A stretch of DNA of 64,000 nt, taken from Westiellopsis prolifica IICB1 (GTDB lineage: Bacteria > Cyanobacteriota > Cyanobacteriia > Cyanobacteriales > Nostocaceae). The stretch lies in assembly GCF_004323185.1 (NCBI RefSeq), contig NZ_NAPS01000005.1, positions 35,834 through 99,833 of the forward strand, written 5' to 3'. The notes beneath the pieces were generated by a model, which saw only the letters and a list, made by a program, of their open reading frames with translations, did no database searches and had not been told where the DNA came from. Position numbers and translations under genes: made by a program. The number at the start of each line of letters is the position of its first letter. Positions within the stretch are counted from its first letter, which is position 1. Below, piece after piece: positions 35,101 to 44,600 of this stretch.

Positions 35101-37598
35101 TACTTCATAACCAGACATATCCTCTTGATTTGTCACCGACAATTACATACCGAGATTTTGTTGCACTAGAACGTTCAACGCTAGAGTCAGAAGAATGCCG
35201 TAACTATTGGACGCAAAAGCTACAAGATTGCATCACAATGCAATTACCGCGTTGGGATCATAACAGCCTTAGCAGTACAAATCCTGAAATTGGTGTTTTA
35301 AATGTTCCTATCTCCTCTGAATTGTCCGATAAACTCAAACAGCTGGCGAAGATAGCGCAGGTTCCTGTTAAGCACGTTTTATTAGCTGCACATATCAGAG
35401 TCATGAGTTTATTAAGTGGTGAGACGGATGTATTAACGGGTTTGGAGTCTAACGGTAGATTAGAGACTGAAGACGGAGAACAGACGCTAGGTATTCATTT
35501 GAACACTGTGCCATTACGTTTACAACTGCATAAAGGAACTTGGATAGACTTAATACAACAAACTTTTCAAGCAGAAAGTGAATTATTACCTTATAGACGC
35601 TATCCCTACGCAGAATTGAAAAAGCTTAATCGTGGAGGACAGCTATTTGAAACTGTTTTTAATTACACGCACTTTCATATATTTCAGAATCTCCAATCAT
35701 TAACAGGTTTAGAAATTGTCGGGGCGCAAGGTTTTGGTGAAACCCATTTTGCTTTAAGAGTCGAGTTTAATCGAGAACCATTTTCGGATAATATTCAACT
35801 TGATTTAGAATGCGACCTCACCAAGATTAATCAAGTTCAACTAGAAGCCATTGGCGGTTACTATTTTGAGACACTAACAGCCATGTCTCAACAACCAAGC
35901 GATCGCTATGAGTCTCAATGTTTGCTTCCTGTTAATGAACAGCATAAGTTATTGATAGAGTGGAATCATACAAGTAGGGAATATCCCGAAAGCTTGCTCA
36001 TTCATCAATGGTTTGTAAATCAGGCATTGCAGACACCGAATGCGACAGCGTTAGTGTTTGGGAATCAGCAGTTAACTTATCAAGAACTCAACGAACGTTC
36101 TGATAAACTTGCTCATTACTTGCAAAATTTAGGGGTAAGTTGTGATGTACCTGTAGGACTTTATTTAGAACGTTCTATAGAAATGATCGTAGGGATATTA
36201 GGTATTCTCAAAGCTGGTGGCGCATACGTACCACTAGATCCTGCCTATCCACAAGAGCATATCAATTTGATACTACAAAATGCTGGGGTGTCATTAGTCG
36301 TTAGTCAAAAGTCATTAGTTAATAGCTTAGGTCAAATGAGGGTTATTTGCCTGGATGCAGACTGGGAATTAATAACAAGAAGTAGCCAAGATAAGCTCAT
36401 TAACTGCACCGAACCAAACCATTTAGCCTATATTATTTATACTTCTGGCTCTACCGGTAAACCGAAGGGAGTACCAGTTACTCATAAAAATTTAGTGCAT
36501 TCTACCAGTGCCAGAATTGCTTACTACTCACAACCCGTTCGCAGTTTTTTATTAATTCCTTCATTTGCCTTTGATAGTTCAGTGGCGGTGATTTTCTGGA
36601 CTTTGTGTCAAGGAGGAACTTTAATATTAATTAGGGAAGGTAGACAAAGAGATATTTGGCATTTAGGACAGGCGATCGCGCAACATCAAATTTCCCATTG
36701 GTTGAGTGTTCCTTCTTTGTACGCATTGTTGTTAAACCATATCCAACCTGCTGAATTAATTTCTCTGCGTACCGTGATTGTCGCGGGAGAACAAGTTTCA
36801 CCCGCCTTAGTCAAACATCACCGTCAACTATTACCCCAAGCATCACTTTTCAATGAATACGGGCCGACCGAAGCAACCGTCTGGAGTAGTGTCTGCAATT
36901 GTCAAGACTATGAATCAAGCCATACTATTCCCATCGGTCGTCCCATTTCTAATAACCAAATATATTTGCTAGATATTTACTTACAACCTGTACCAGTCGG
37001 AGTTGTCGGAGAAATATATATTGGTGGAGAAGGTGTAGTCAGTGGATATTTAAACCGTCCTGAATTAACCGCCCAAAAATTCATTCCTAACCCCTATGAG
37101 AAGACAGAAGGTAAGAGGTTGTATAAGACAGGAGATTTAGGGCGTTTTCTTCCTGACGGCAATATCGAATTTATTGGTCGCCGCGATTATCAAGTCAAAA
37201 TCAATGGATATCGCATTGAATTAGAAGAGATTGAAACAGTATTAAAACAACACCCAGAAGTTAAAAATGCGGTGGTTTTAGCGAGAGAAGAATTAGGAAA
37301 GAAATATTTAGTAGCTTATGTTGTAACATCTGATATTGCACCCAGCACCAGCCCATTACGAAATTTCTTAAAACAGAAATTGCCAGCTTATAAAATACCT
37401 AACAATTTCATAATCTTAGATACCTTTCCTTTGACTCCTAATGGCAAAGTTGACCGTCGGAATTTACCAGCACCTAATCAAAAACTCATGAATGAGATGA
37501 AAATAGCCCACCTTTTACAAAAGCTAGAACAAATTTCTGACGAAGAAGCACAACTTATACTTGCTCAAAAGAAAATATTTACTTTACAACCTGAATAA
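29172..37598 (+). CDS. NRPS: FAAL-ACP-C-A(Thr)-PCP-C-A
   Basis: 2808-aa loading and extension synthetase. Residues 1-580 are a fatty acyl-AMP ligase (LALLQYTSGSTAAPKGVKVS) and 605-680 an ACP (LGVDSLMAIEL), so a fatty acid starts the chain. C1 (700-1130) has HHIVADLW in place of HHxxxDG. A1 (1170-1700) gives the ten-residue pocket DFWNIGMVH, the threonine code. PCP1 has LGGDSIRS (about 1747). C2 (1815-2240) has FHDCILDGWS, keeping the catalytic second His. A2 (2280-2765) reads DSALIAEVW, which I cannot assign. The protein ends after A2's NGKVDRR without a carrier domain; the missing PCP is on the next gene. First gene of a long plus-strand operon; AGAAGG precedes the ATG. Confidence 0.93.
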   Translation: MGKNFFELPVEFFTLVELLQWRTSKQPQQRAYTFLVDGEVEGSYLTYGELDWQARLIATLLQSCATRGDRALLLYPPGLEFITAFFGCLYAGVIAVPAYPPRSNRSMPRLQAIIAAAQATIVLTTTNLLADIKRQFIQFPELATMQWLATDLISSQGEDKWQQEATLTSDTLALLQYTSGSTAAPKGVKVSHGNLLHNQKLIQLAMEHTTETVFVGWLPLFHDMGLVGNMLQPLYLGIPCILMSPVAFLQKPWRWLQAISRYKATTSGGPNFAYDLCVRKITPEQRSSLDLSSWEIAFNGAEPIRKETLEQFAITFAECGFRREAFYPCYGMAETTLIVSGGSKASAPLLKPVQSAALAQNQIVAASKDETDVRMLVGCGRPLPDLRIVIVNPETLIRCLGNEVGEIWIAGASVAGGYWHRPEQTQSTFQAYLKDSDEGPFLRTGDLGCLQDGELFITGRLKDLIVIRGRNHYPQDIEWTVAQSHPALQADNGAAFSIDVSGEEKLVIAQEVQRSYLRNLETEEVMGAIRQVVVEEHEVQVYAVLLLKPGSIPKTSSGKIQRHACRTGFLTKTLEPFASSILENDYQTDSKVGLSREDILVLEPSQRQSQLESYLQEQVAKVMKVSQKQVNPRQPLASLGVDSLMAIELQHTIETNLGVVLPMACFLGDATIEQLGIKIIAQLSSNSVNNLPSLNPITNYPLSHGQQALYFLQQLALLTPVYNIARAVRIRCELNIGALHQAFQILVDRHPCLRTTFITNQGQTVQRVHQQLQVDWQQEDALAWDELYLSDRLIQLAHSPFDLQQGPLMRVGLFIRSPQEYILLLVVHHIVADLWSLTILVDELGRLYEAQKNGIPLTLPPLSKQYADYVNAEAQMLASPEGKRLWAYWQKQLAGELPILNLPTDRPRPSMQSYRGASYTCKFSVELTQKLKDFSCDRQVTLYMTLLAAFQSLLYRYTGQEDILVGSPTSGRNRAAWGGVVGYLVNPVVVRASFADNPSFETFLQRVQQTVLDAFAHQDYPFSLIVEQLVPVRDLGRSPLFQVMFVLQKAQIAQQAGLAALALDESGICMDLGDLQLETWRLEQQIAQFELTLMMAEIDGVLTASWQYNSDLFDSNTITRMAGHFQTLLESAIANPLQPIANLPLLTDAEQHQILSKFSQSQFRIERCLHELFATQVELTPDAVAITFADEQLTYQQLNARANQLAHYLQSLGVEPEIKVGLCVERSLEMIVGILGILKAGGAYVPLDPSYPQERLAFILEDANLKILVTQKQLLDKLPTFTGSIVCLDQVKQEKEHNPISTVTADNLAYVIYTSGSTGQPKGVLVNHSHVVRLFSSTDEWFKFSSDDVWTLFHSYAFDFSVWEMWGALLYGGRMVIVPYWISRSPEAFYNLLCQEQVTVLNQTPSAFRQLMRIEQQGCQTTQKLALRLVIFGGEALEIKTLKPWFDRHGDHEASLEENRLPQLINMYGITETTVHVTYHPLTKVDLDRTNSIIGRPIPDLQVYILDRHQQLVPVGVPGEMYVGGAGVTRGYLNRPELTAARFSNYALGNYSLRLYQTGDLGRYLPNGELEYLGRIDEQVKIRGFRIELGEIEAILHQHPAIEEAVVLMRETEFVENIQPEDTATVTELRQFLKGKPRSEHLSDRQLIAYCVPSQQPAPTITELRRWLKNQLPEYMIPAAFVMLDSLPLTPNGKVDKRALPNPDRIRPELDTAYVTPTNSAEKALAQIWTQVLRIERVGIHDNFFELGGDSIRSIQVLAKSQERGLNFSLQQLFQHQTIYELAQEVNIAEPSYLWKQKTERFSLIAASDRQKLPLDIEDAYPLARIQAGVIFHSQYSPDSPMYHDIFFYQLRVRFDVECLQQAIQQLVNRHPILRTSFDLINFSEPLQLVHEQVSVPLQVEDLRFLSPTQQKQAIDTWIETEKQRNFDWTCPPMIRFFVHRLTDESFYLVLSFHDCILDGWSTASLLTELLHRYWALLHNQTYPLDLSPTITYRDFVALERSTLESEECRNYWTQKLQDCITMQLPRWDHNSLSSTNPEIGVLNVPISSELSDKLKQLAKIAQVPVKHVLLAAHIRVMSLLSGETDVLTGLESNGRLETEDGEQTLGIHLNTVPLRLQLHKGTWIDLIQQTFQAESELLPYRRYPYAELKKLNRGGQLFETVFNYTHFHIFQNLQSLTGLEIVGAQGFGETHFALRVEFNREPFSDNIQLDLECDLTKINQVQLEAIGGYYFETLTAMSQQPSDRYESQCLLPVNEQHKLLIEWNHTSREYPESLLIHQWFVNQALQTPNATALVFGNQQLTYQELNERSDKLAHYLQNLGVSCDVPVGLYLERSIEMIVGILGILKAGGAYVPLDPAYPQEHINLILQNAGVSLVVSQKSLVNSLGQMRVICLDADWELITRSSQDKLINCTEPNHLAYIIYTSGSTGKPKGVPVTHKNLVHSTSARIAYYSQPVRSFLLIPSFAFDSSVAVIFWTLCQGGTLILIREGRQRDIWHLGQAIAQHQISHWLSVPSLYALLLNHIQPAELISLRTVIVAGEQVSPALVKHHRQLLPQASLFNEYGPTEATVWSSVCNCQDYESSHTIPIGRPISNNQIYLLDIYLQPVPVGVVGEIYIGGEGVVSGYLNRPELTAQKFIPNPYEKTEGKRLYKTGDLGRFLPDGNIEFIGRRDYQVKINGYRIELEEIETVLKQHPEVKNAVVLAREELGKKYLVAYVVTSDIAPSTSPLRNFLKQKLPAYKIPNNFIILDTFPLTPNGKVDRRNLPAPNQKLMNEMKIAHLLQKLEQISDEEAQLILAQKKIFTLQPE

Positions 37599-37614
37599 AC
37601 TAAAGAAACAAAAA

Positions 37615-38058
37615 ATGAGTGATTTTTTAGAACGCCTTGAACAACTTTCACCAGAGAAACGTGAACTATTAAATCTCTTCCTCCAAGAAGAAAATGTACA
37701 AATAGAAGAAAACTATGTAGAACCTACAACACAAGTTGAAAAAGCACTAGCAAGTATATGGAGTCAAGTTCTTGGTATTGAAAGGGTGGGTATTTATGAT
37801 AACTTCTTCGAGTTGGGAGGAGATTCTATTCAGAGCATTCAAATTATTGCCAAAGCAAATCAACTAGGTTGGCAACTGACGACTAATCAACTGTTTGATT
37901 ATCCAACTATTGCTGAATTAGCAAAAATCGCGGAAACAACTTTGCTTACTTCTACGAATAGTGAAGAAGCGCAATCTGAAAATTTAACTAGCTTTACACC
38001 TTCAGATTTTCCAGAATCCGAATTAAGTCAATCAGAGCTAAACGAGCTTTTCAGCTAA
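37615..38058 (+). CDS. Free-standing peptidyl carrier protein
   Basis: 147 aa from ATG at 37615 (MSDFLERLEQLSPEKRELLN); an earlier in-frame start overlaps the preceding gene. Residues 40-110 form a PCP with the phosphopantetheine site LGGDSIQSIQI. The rest is a linker rich in Ser, Glu and Thr. It begins 16 bp after a synthetase that ends in an orphan A domain and stops 1 bp before a free condensation domain. It most likely carries the residue activated by that A domain, making a module split over three proteins. Confidence 0.88.
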   Translation: MSDFLERLEQLSPEKRELLNLFLQEENVQIEENYVEPTTQVEKALASIWSQVLGIERVGIYDNFFELGGDSIQSIQIIAKANQLGWQLTTNQLFDYPTIAELAKIAETTLLTSTNSEEAQSENLTSFTPSDFPESELSQSELNELFS

Positions 38059-38059
38059 C

Positions 38060-39484
38060 ATGAAACTTGAAAATGTTGAAGACATTTATACTCTTTCGCC
38101 AACCCAACAAGGGATGCTATTTCACATCCTGGCGGAACCGAATTCAGGAATGTATTTGGAGCAAATTTTATGTACATTACAAGGAAAGCTGAATTTCTCT
38201 GCTTTTAATAAAGCTTGGCAGCAAATTGTAGAACACCACCCCAGTTTAAGAACAGGTTTTATTTCCAAGAATTTAGATAAAGCAGTTCAAGTAGTATATC
38301 GGCGTGTGAAACTGATAATAGAGCAGTATGATTGGCAGAACTTCTCGAATTATAAGCAGAAAGAACAATTAAATTCTTTTCTAGAACTAGACCGTCAGCG
38401 TGGTTTTCAACTTTCTGAACCGCCTTTAATGCGCCTAACTTTGATTCGTATTGATGAGGACGTTTATCAGCTGATTTGGACTATTTACCATCTGATATTA
38501 GATGGTTGGTGTACTGATATTTTACTAAAAGAATTTTGTACTCTTTACGAAGCATTTTGCCAAGGTGATAATCTGCAATTACAACCATGTCGTCCCTATC
38601 GAGATTACATAGCTTGGTTGAAAAAGCAGGATTTATCAGCAGCAAAAGCCTTTTGGCAACAAAGCCTTATGGGATTCAAAAAGCCAACTTCTTTGGCAAT
38701 TAATCGCAGTTTTAACTATAGTAAAAAAGATAACTATGCTCAACAACAGATTCAACTATCCGCAACTGTTACAGCAGAACTTAAATCCTTTGCAAAACAC
38801 CACCATTTAACTTTAAATACTTTATTTCTTGGTGCTTGGGCTTTGTTACTCAGCCACTATAGCAAGGAAAAACATGTAGTATTTGGTACTGTTGTATCTG
38901 GTCGTCCCGTAACTTTACCAGGAGTTGAATCAATAGTAGGTCTTTTCGTCAATACCTTACCAACGCGAGTGCAAATTTCTCCTCAAGATTCACTCGTACC
39001 TTGGTTAAAAAAACTCCAGTTTCAATATAGCCAACTACGCCAGTATGAACATACTCCTTTGATAAACATTCAAAGTTGGAGCGAAGTTTCTAGGGGATTA
39101 CCATTATTTGAAAGTTTGTTAGCGTGTCAAAACTCTTTAGTAGATATTTCTCGCCTATATACAACTAATTTAAAAATTAATAATGTTTCTTTCTACTCAC
39201 GCTCTAATTATCCTCTCACACTTATCTTACTACTTGGTTCAAGCTTAGGTCTAGTGGCTCACTATGATTCATCCTTTTACAATTTTATAAACATTACTAG
39301 AATTCTAAATCACTTGCAAATATTATTTAATGCTTTCCTGGAAGAACCTAATATACAACTGGAAAATTTAGTTAACTTAATTCAGGAATATGAAAATCAA
39401 CAAAAAGCTGATGATTTAAAAAAAATGCGACATATAGCTGCTAATAAATTAAAAAACATTCAACCAAAAACAATTATAATTTAA
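38060..39484 (+). CDS. Free-standing condensation-domain protein
   Basis: 474-aa NRPS condensation domain without partners. It opens with EDIYTLSPTQQGMLFHIL, the first C-domain motif, and carries YHLILDGWC near residue 143, where the first His of HHxxxDG is Tyr but the catalytic second His and Asp-Gly remain. Later motifs RDYIAWL and VVFGTVVSGRP (usually GTVVSGR) are present, as is FVNTLPTRV. It starts one base after the free PCP stop codon. The following synthetase begins with a C domain lacking HHxxxDG altogether, so this protein may provide condensation in trans. Confidence 0.88.
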   Translation: MKLENVEDIYTLSPTQQGMLFHILAEPNSGMYLEQILCTLQGKLNFSAFNKAWQQIVEHHPSLRTGFISKNLDKAVQVVYRRVKLIIEQYDWQNFSNYKQKEQLNSFLELDRQRGFQLSEPPLMRLTLIRIDEDVYQLIWTIYHLILDGWCTDILLKEFCTLYEAFCQGDNLQLQPCRPYRDYIAWLKKQDLSAAKAFWQQSLMGFKKPTSLAINRSFNYSKKDNYAQQQIQLSATVTAELKSFAKHHHLTLNTLFLGAWALLLSHYSKEKHVVFGTVVSGRPVTLPGVESIVGLFVNTLPTRVQISPQDSLVPWLKKLQFQYSQLRQYEHTPLINIQSWSEVSRGLPLFESLLACQNSLVDISRLYTTNLKINNVSFYSRSNYPLTLILLLGSSLGLVAHYDSSFYNFINITRILNHLQILFNAFLEEPNIQLENLVNLIQEYENQQKADDLKKMRHIAANKLKNIQPKTIII

Positions 39485-39491
39485 TAAAATC

Positions 39492-39733
39492 ATGTCTTAC
39501 ACAATTACTCATCCCGGCTACAATCTTCTTGCTTCAGTTAATAATCAATCAAAATCATTGGATTTAAATTAATAGAAGGAACTTGGCAACGTTTTGACGA
39601 TATCATGTTATTTAAAAGTTATGCCGCAGATGAAGTTATATCTGCTTTAGAAAATGTAGGTTTGAAGCAAGTTCGTGTTTATTACAGTGAACCAGATAAA
39701 TCACACGAAAATTATTTTGTTGCCTACAAGTAA
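39492..39733 (+). pseudogene. Methyltransferase C-terminal remnant
   Basis: A frame without a usable start reads LIEGTWQRFDDIMLFKSYAA, DEVISALENVGLKQVRVYYS, EPDKSHENYFVAYK and stop. The SY(S/A)ADEVxxALxxVGFxxV...YFVAYK pattern is the usual end of class I SAM methyltransferases. Just before it, after an ATG at 39492, is a 26-codon frame (MSYTITHPGYNLLASVNNQS) that could be the old start with the middle deleted. Together they suggest a tailoring methyltransferase lost from the pathway. Confidence 0.5.
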
Positions 39734-39793
39734 ATAATATCGCAACGCACAAATCAAATTTACCGATAGTTTTTATAGGGAGTTTTATTATAG

Positions 39794-41629
39794 ATGTGTG
39801 GTATTGTAGGCATTTTTTCTAGACAAGAACCAATTATAGTAAAAGCATTAACCAAGGCTACACAACAGTTGAGCGATCGCGGCCCTGATCGCCAATCACA
39901 TTGGGTTGCTTCCCACCAAAAAGTGGGATTGGGACATACTCGACTTAGTATTATTGATTTAGCAACAGGCAATCAACCAATAAGCAATGAAGATGAACAG
40001 TTACACGTTGTCGTGAATGGAGAGTTTTATAATTATGAAAAGATTCAGCATCAATTAAAAAACTTAGGTCATCGACTGAGAAGCCGTTCTGATAGCGAAA
40101 TTGTACTTCATTTATATGAAGAATTTGGCACCGAATGTCTGCAATATCTCCGGGGTGAATTTGCATTTATCTTGTGGGATGAGGCGAAACAGGTTTTATT
40201 TGCAGCACGCGATCGCTTTGGAATTAAACCACTTTTTTACGCTACAGTTGGTAACACACTTTATCTAGCATCAGCAGCCAAAGCTTTATTTGCTGCTGGA
40301 GTTCCCGCCAGTTGGGATTATGAATCATATTTTCAGCAGTTATTCATTTATGTCAATCAAGACCGCACCTTGTTTGCGGGTGTCAAGCAAATTCCGCCTG
40401 GACACTATTTGTTAGCAACGCACAATCAAACTCAGATTACTCGCTATTGGGATCTGGATTATCCAACAGCTAATCAACAAACACCACAACGTCAAGATCA
40501 TGAATATATTGAGCTATTCCGCCACAAATTGGAAGAAGCTGTGCAAATTCGACTGCGGGCTGATGTACCTGTAGGTAGTTTCTTGAGTGGTGGTATTGAT
40601 TCATCAGCTGTTTTGGGAATAGCAGCAAAATCTAGTTGCGATCCAATTCGCGCTTTTACTGTCTCTTTCGATCGCCCAGCCTATGATGAAGAACCTATCG
40701 CTCGTGAAACAGCAAAATATGTTGGTGCTGATTTTCAAGTGATTCGGTTGAATCAATCTGATTTTGCTGAACATATTGCTGATGCAATTTGGCACGCTGA
40801 AACTTTAGGTGTAAATTCACATGGTGTGGCGAGATATATACAAAGTCGTGTAGTCCGACAATCGGGTTATAAAGTTGTTTTATCTGGGGAAGGTGCAGAT
40901 GAAATTTTGGCAGGGTATAGTCACGCACGCCAAGATTTACTTTTCAATCATTCTATGCAAAAAACACCAACCGCTTTAGCTAGTGTAGAGCAGAAATTAG
41001 GATTTATCCCTTCATGGTTAAAAGAAATAGCAGTTAAACGTTCTGTTTTTAACTTGCTTCTCAATCCTGATTATGCCTCTGATTATTCTGAGTTAGATGT
41101 TTATAGCAAGTTTTTAAACCAATTTCATATTGAGGAACAAGTTTTAGGAAGAGAACCAGTTATTCAATCTTTATATTTGTGGTCTAAGTCAATTTTACCT
41201 AACTATATTTTGTTTGCTGAACGTTTAGAAATGGCTAATGCGATCGAGGTACGTTTACCTTTTTTAGACCATCATCTTTTTGAATTAGTACGCGAAATGC
41301 CAGTCTCTTTATTAGTTCGGGGAATGAAAGAAAAATATGTGCTACGAGAAGCGGCTAGACCTTTTTTGACTGATACAGTCTACACTCGTCCAAAACAACC
41401 TTTTACTGCTCCACCTGTAACTATTACAACTAATAATTCTCTTTATATTTTAATCCAAGATGTGTTGCGGAGTTCAGTTATGGCATCTGTACCATTTTTT
41501 AACCAATCGGCGATCGCTACACTCTTAGATAGACTTGCAACTATGAAAGAAAGCCAACGTATTAATTTAGAACCAGCTTTATTGATGCTACTAGGTACTT
41601 GCTTTTTACAAAGTCGTTTTAATCTTTAG
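39794..41629 (+). CDS. asnB: Glutamine-hydrolysing asparagine synthetase
   Basis: 611 aa. Class II glutaminase domain with catalytic Cys2 (MCGIVGIFS), RLSIIDLATGNQPI and VVNGEFYNY. The synthetase domain carries the ATP-PPi loop FLSGGIDSSAV and the later EGADEILAGY. Length and motifs match a complete AsnB. It is embedded between NRPS genes on the same strand. Homologues in peptide pathways amidate carboxylates or form amide rings; alternatively it supplies Asn. Which applies here is not visible. Confidence 0.92.
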   Translation: MCGIVGIFSRQEPIIVKALTKATQQLSDRGPDRQSHWVASHQKVGLGHTRLSIIDLATGNQPISNEDEQLHVVVNGEFYNYEKIQHQLKNLGHRLRSRSDSEIVLHLYEEFGTECLQYLRGEFAFILWDEAKQVLFAARDRFGIKPLFYATVGNTLYLASAAKALFAAGVPASWDYESYFQQLFIYVNQDRTLFAGVKQIPPGHYLLATHNQTQITRYWDLDYPTANQQTPQRQDHEYIELFRHKLEEAVQIRLRADVPVGSFLSGGIDSSAVLGIAAKSSCDPIRAFTVSFDRPAYDEEPIARETAKYVGADFQVIRLNQSDFAEHIADAIWHAETLGVNSHGVARYIQSRVVRQSGYKVVLSGEGADEILAGYSHARQDLLFNHSMQKTPTALASVEQKLGFIPSWLKEIAVKRSVFNLLLNPDYASDYSELDVYSKFLNQFHIEEQVLGREPVIQSLYLWSKSILPNYILFAERLEMANAIEVRLPFLDHHLFELVREMPVSLLVRGMKEKYVLREAARPFLTDTVYTRPKQPFTAPPVTITTNNSLYILIQDVLRSSVMASVPFFNQSAIATLLDRLATMKESQRINLEPALLMLLGTCFLQSRFNL

Positions 41630-41649
41630 TTGCAAAATATATATAAAAA

Positions 41650-41698
41650 TTTTTAAACGCAAAGGTGCGCTGAGGTAAGCGCAGAGGAATACAGAGGT
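41650..41698. repeat. Interspersed repeat (GCAGAGGAATACAGAGG type) before the second large NRPS
   Basis: The short gap carries AAACGCAAAGGTGCGCTGAG followed by a GTAAGCGCAGAGGAATACAGAGG string, recognisable as a common interspersed repeat of Nostoc-type genomes. It supplies the AGAGGT that precedes the next ATG, so the ribosome-binding site is repeat-derived. Confidence 0.5.
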
Positions 41699-44600
41699 AT
41701 GATTGAAGGCTTTGAACTATCACCCCAGCAAAAGAATATCTGGCTGTTACAGCAAGACAGTTCAGTTTATCGAACACAGATGAGTGTTTTAATTGATGGA
41801 AAATTGAACGTGGAAGCTTTACAAAAAGCTTTTCAAGAGTTGGTTAATCGGCATGAAATTCTTCGCACGACGTTCCCAATTTTACCAGATATGGAGTTTC
41901 CTGTTCAGGTTATTAGTAATACTATTCTCCTAAATTGGCAAGAATTAGATTGGAGTTATCTAGATGCTGAGGAGCAAGAAAGTCAAGTTACAGGATTTTT
42001 AACAACAGATAATCAATGTAAATTTAATTATGCTGTTTCTTCTTTATTTCATGTGATTTTAATTAAAATATTAGAACAAAAATATATTTTAATCGTTACA
42101 TTACCAAGTCTTTGTGCTGATTCTATAACCCTGGATAATTTATTACATGAACTGACGGTTTTATATAGCAATAAATATAATTGCTTAAACAATTTTCCTT
42201 TACAGTATGTACATTTTTCTGCATGGAGAAATGAGTTATTAACTGATGAAGAGTTAGAATTGGGCAGAGATTATTGGCACAACAAGCAAATATCAGATTT
42301 TTTAAATCTTCAACTTCCTTTTGAAAAGGATAATTTTAAAGATAAAGAATTTGAACCAGAAGTTTTATCTGTTAAACTGGCTGACGATTTGGTAAATCAA
42401 GTAGAAGAATTTATTCAAAGATATCAAATATCAAAATCTGCTTTTTTTCTGACTGCATGGAAAATTTTACTTTGGCATCTTACGGATCAGTCTGATATTG
42501 TCATCGGAACTAATTACAATGGGCGTTCATACCCAGAATTAGAAACTACATTTGGTTTGTTAGCTCAATATTTACCAATTCACTCTCACTTAGAAGCTGA
42601 AGACATTTGTACTCAATTGTTACAACAAGTTGATGCAGCAATTTGTGAGGCTTATTCTTGGCAAGAGTATTTTGCTTGGGATCAAATCATCAGAACAACA
42701 GATAATTATAATACTTTACCACCTCATTTATATTGTTTCGATTTTCAAGATTATCAGCAAGAGTATTTAGCTGATGGTGTTTCATTTTCTGTGAAACAGA
42801 AATATGTTTGTTTATCACCTTTTAAAATTAAGCTTAATTGTATTGATAGAAAAGATTCTATTGATATAGAGTTTAATTTTAATTCAAATTTGTTTTCGTT
42901 GGAAGCTATCAAAAAATTATTAAAACAATTTCAAACATTAATCGAAAGTATATTAAATGAAGAAAAAGCAACTATAAATAATTTACGAATTATAGATAAA
43001 TCAGAACAAGAAAAAGTTTTATTTACCTGGAACAACACCCATAGAGACTATCAAGCATTTCAATGCCTTCATCAAATTTTTGAAACTCAAGTAGAACAAA
43101 CTCCCGATGCAGTTGCTGTTGTCTTTCTAGACCAAAAGATAACATATCGAGAGTTGAACCAACGAGCTAATCAACTAGCGCATTACCTGCAAAAGTTCGG
43201 GGTAGCGCCGGAGGTTTTAGTTGGCATTTGTATGCAACGCTCTATAGATTTAATCATTGGGCTATTGGCTATTTTCAAGGCTGGAGGAGCTTACATACCA
43301 CTAGATCCTAGCTATCCCCAGGAACGTCTAGGTTTTATGTTAGCCGATACACAAGCACCAGTCTTATTAACTCAACAACCATTGTTAGATTTACTCCCAA
43401 AAAATGACGCACAAATTATTTGTATAGATAGAGATTGGGAGCAAATTGTCCAAGAAACTTTAGAAAACCCTGTTAATAACAACCTAACTCCAGATAATTT
43501 AGCCTATGTAATCTATACTTCTGGCTCAACAGGAAAGCCCAAAGGAGTAATGAATATTCACAAGGGTGTAAATAATCGCTTGTTGTGGATGCAAGAGACT
43601 TTTCAATTCACAACCGCAGATAGATTTTTACAAAAAACCCCCTTGAGTTTTGATATTTCTATTTGGGAAATTTTCTCGCCCTTTTTAGCAGGTGCAAGTC
43701 TAGTATTAGCTAAACCAAATGGTCATCAAGATAGTAATTATTTAGTTCAGTTGATTGCCCAGCAACAAATTACTACTGTTCATTTTGTGCCATCAATGTT
43801 AGCAGTGTTTTTAAATGAGGCAGAATTAGAAAAATGCCAAAATCTCAAACGAGTTTTTTGTAGTGGAGAAGCACTTTCTTTTGACCTTCAAGAGAGTTTT
43901 TTTGCTCGCCTAGATGTAGAATTACATAATCTTTACGGACCGACGGAAGCATCTATCGAAGTAACTTGGTGGCATTGTCAACGAGATAGCGATCGCAATA
44001 TTGTACCCATTGGTCGCCCAATCTCTAATATGCAGACATATATATTAGATAAGTATTTGCGTCCTGTCCCTATTGGTGTTCCAGGTGAGTTACACATTGC
44101 TGGTGTAGGAGTAGCGCGGGGTTATTTGCATCGACCTGATTTGACTGCACAAAAGTTTATTTTTAATCCTTTCACTTCTGAGGATAACAAACTGTACAAA
44201 ACAGGTGATTTAGCTCGTTATTTACCTGATGGCAATATTGAATACTTGGGACGTATAGATGACCAAGTAAAAATTAGAGGATTTCGCATTGAGTTAGGTG
44301 AAATTGAAGCAGTTTTACATCAGCATTCTAGTGTTTCGACTGCAATTGTTCAGGCGCAAAATCAAGTTGATGAAAAACGCTTGGTTGCTTATATAGTGCC
44401 GCACCCACAATCAACGCCTAAAACTTCAGAACTGCGGTATTTTCTCGAACAGAAACTACCTAAATATATGGTTCCGGCAGAATTTATATTTTTAAAAGTA
44501 CTGCCCCTTTTATCCAATGGAAAAATAGACCGTCAGGCATTACTAAATGTTGAACAACTACAACTAGAACCGGAAAATTATTTTGTCGCCCCGCAAACAG

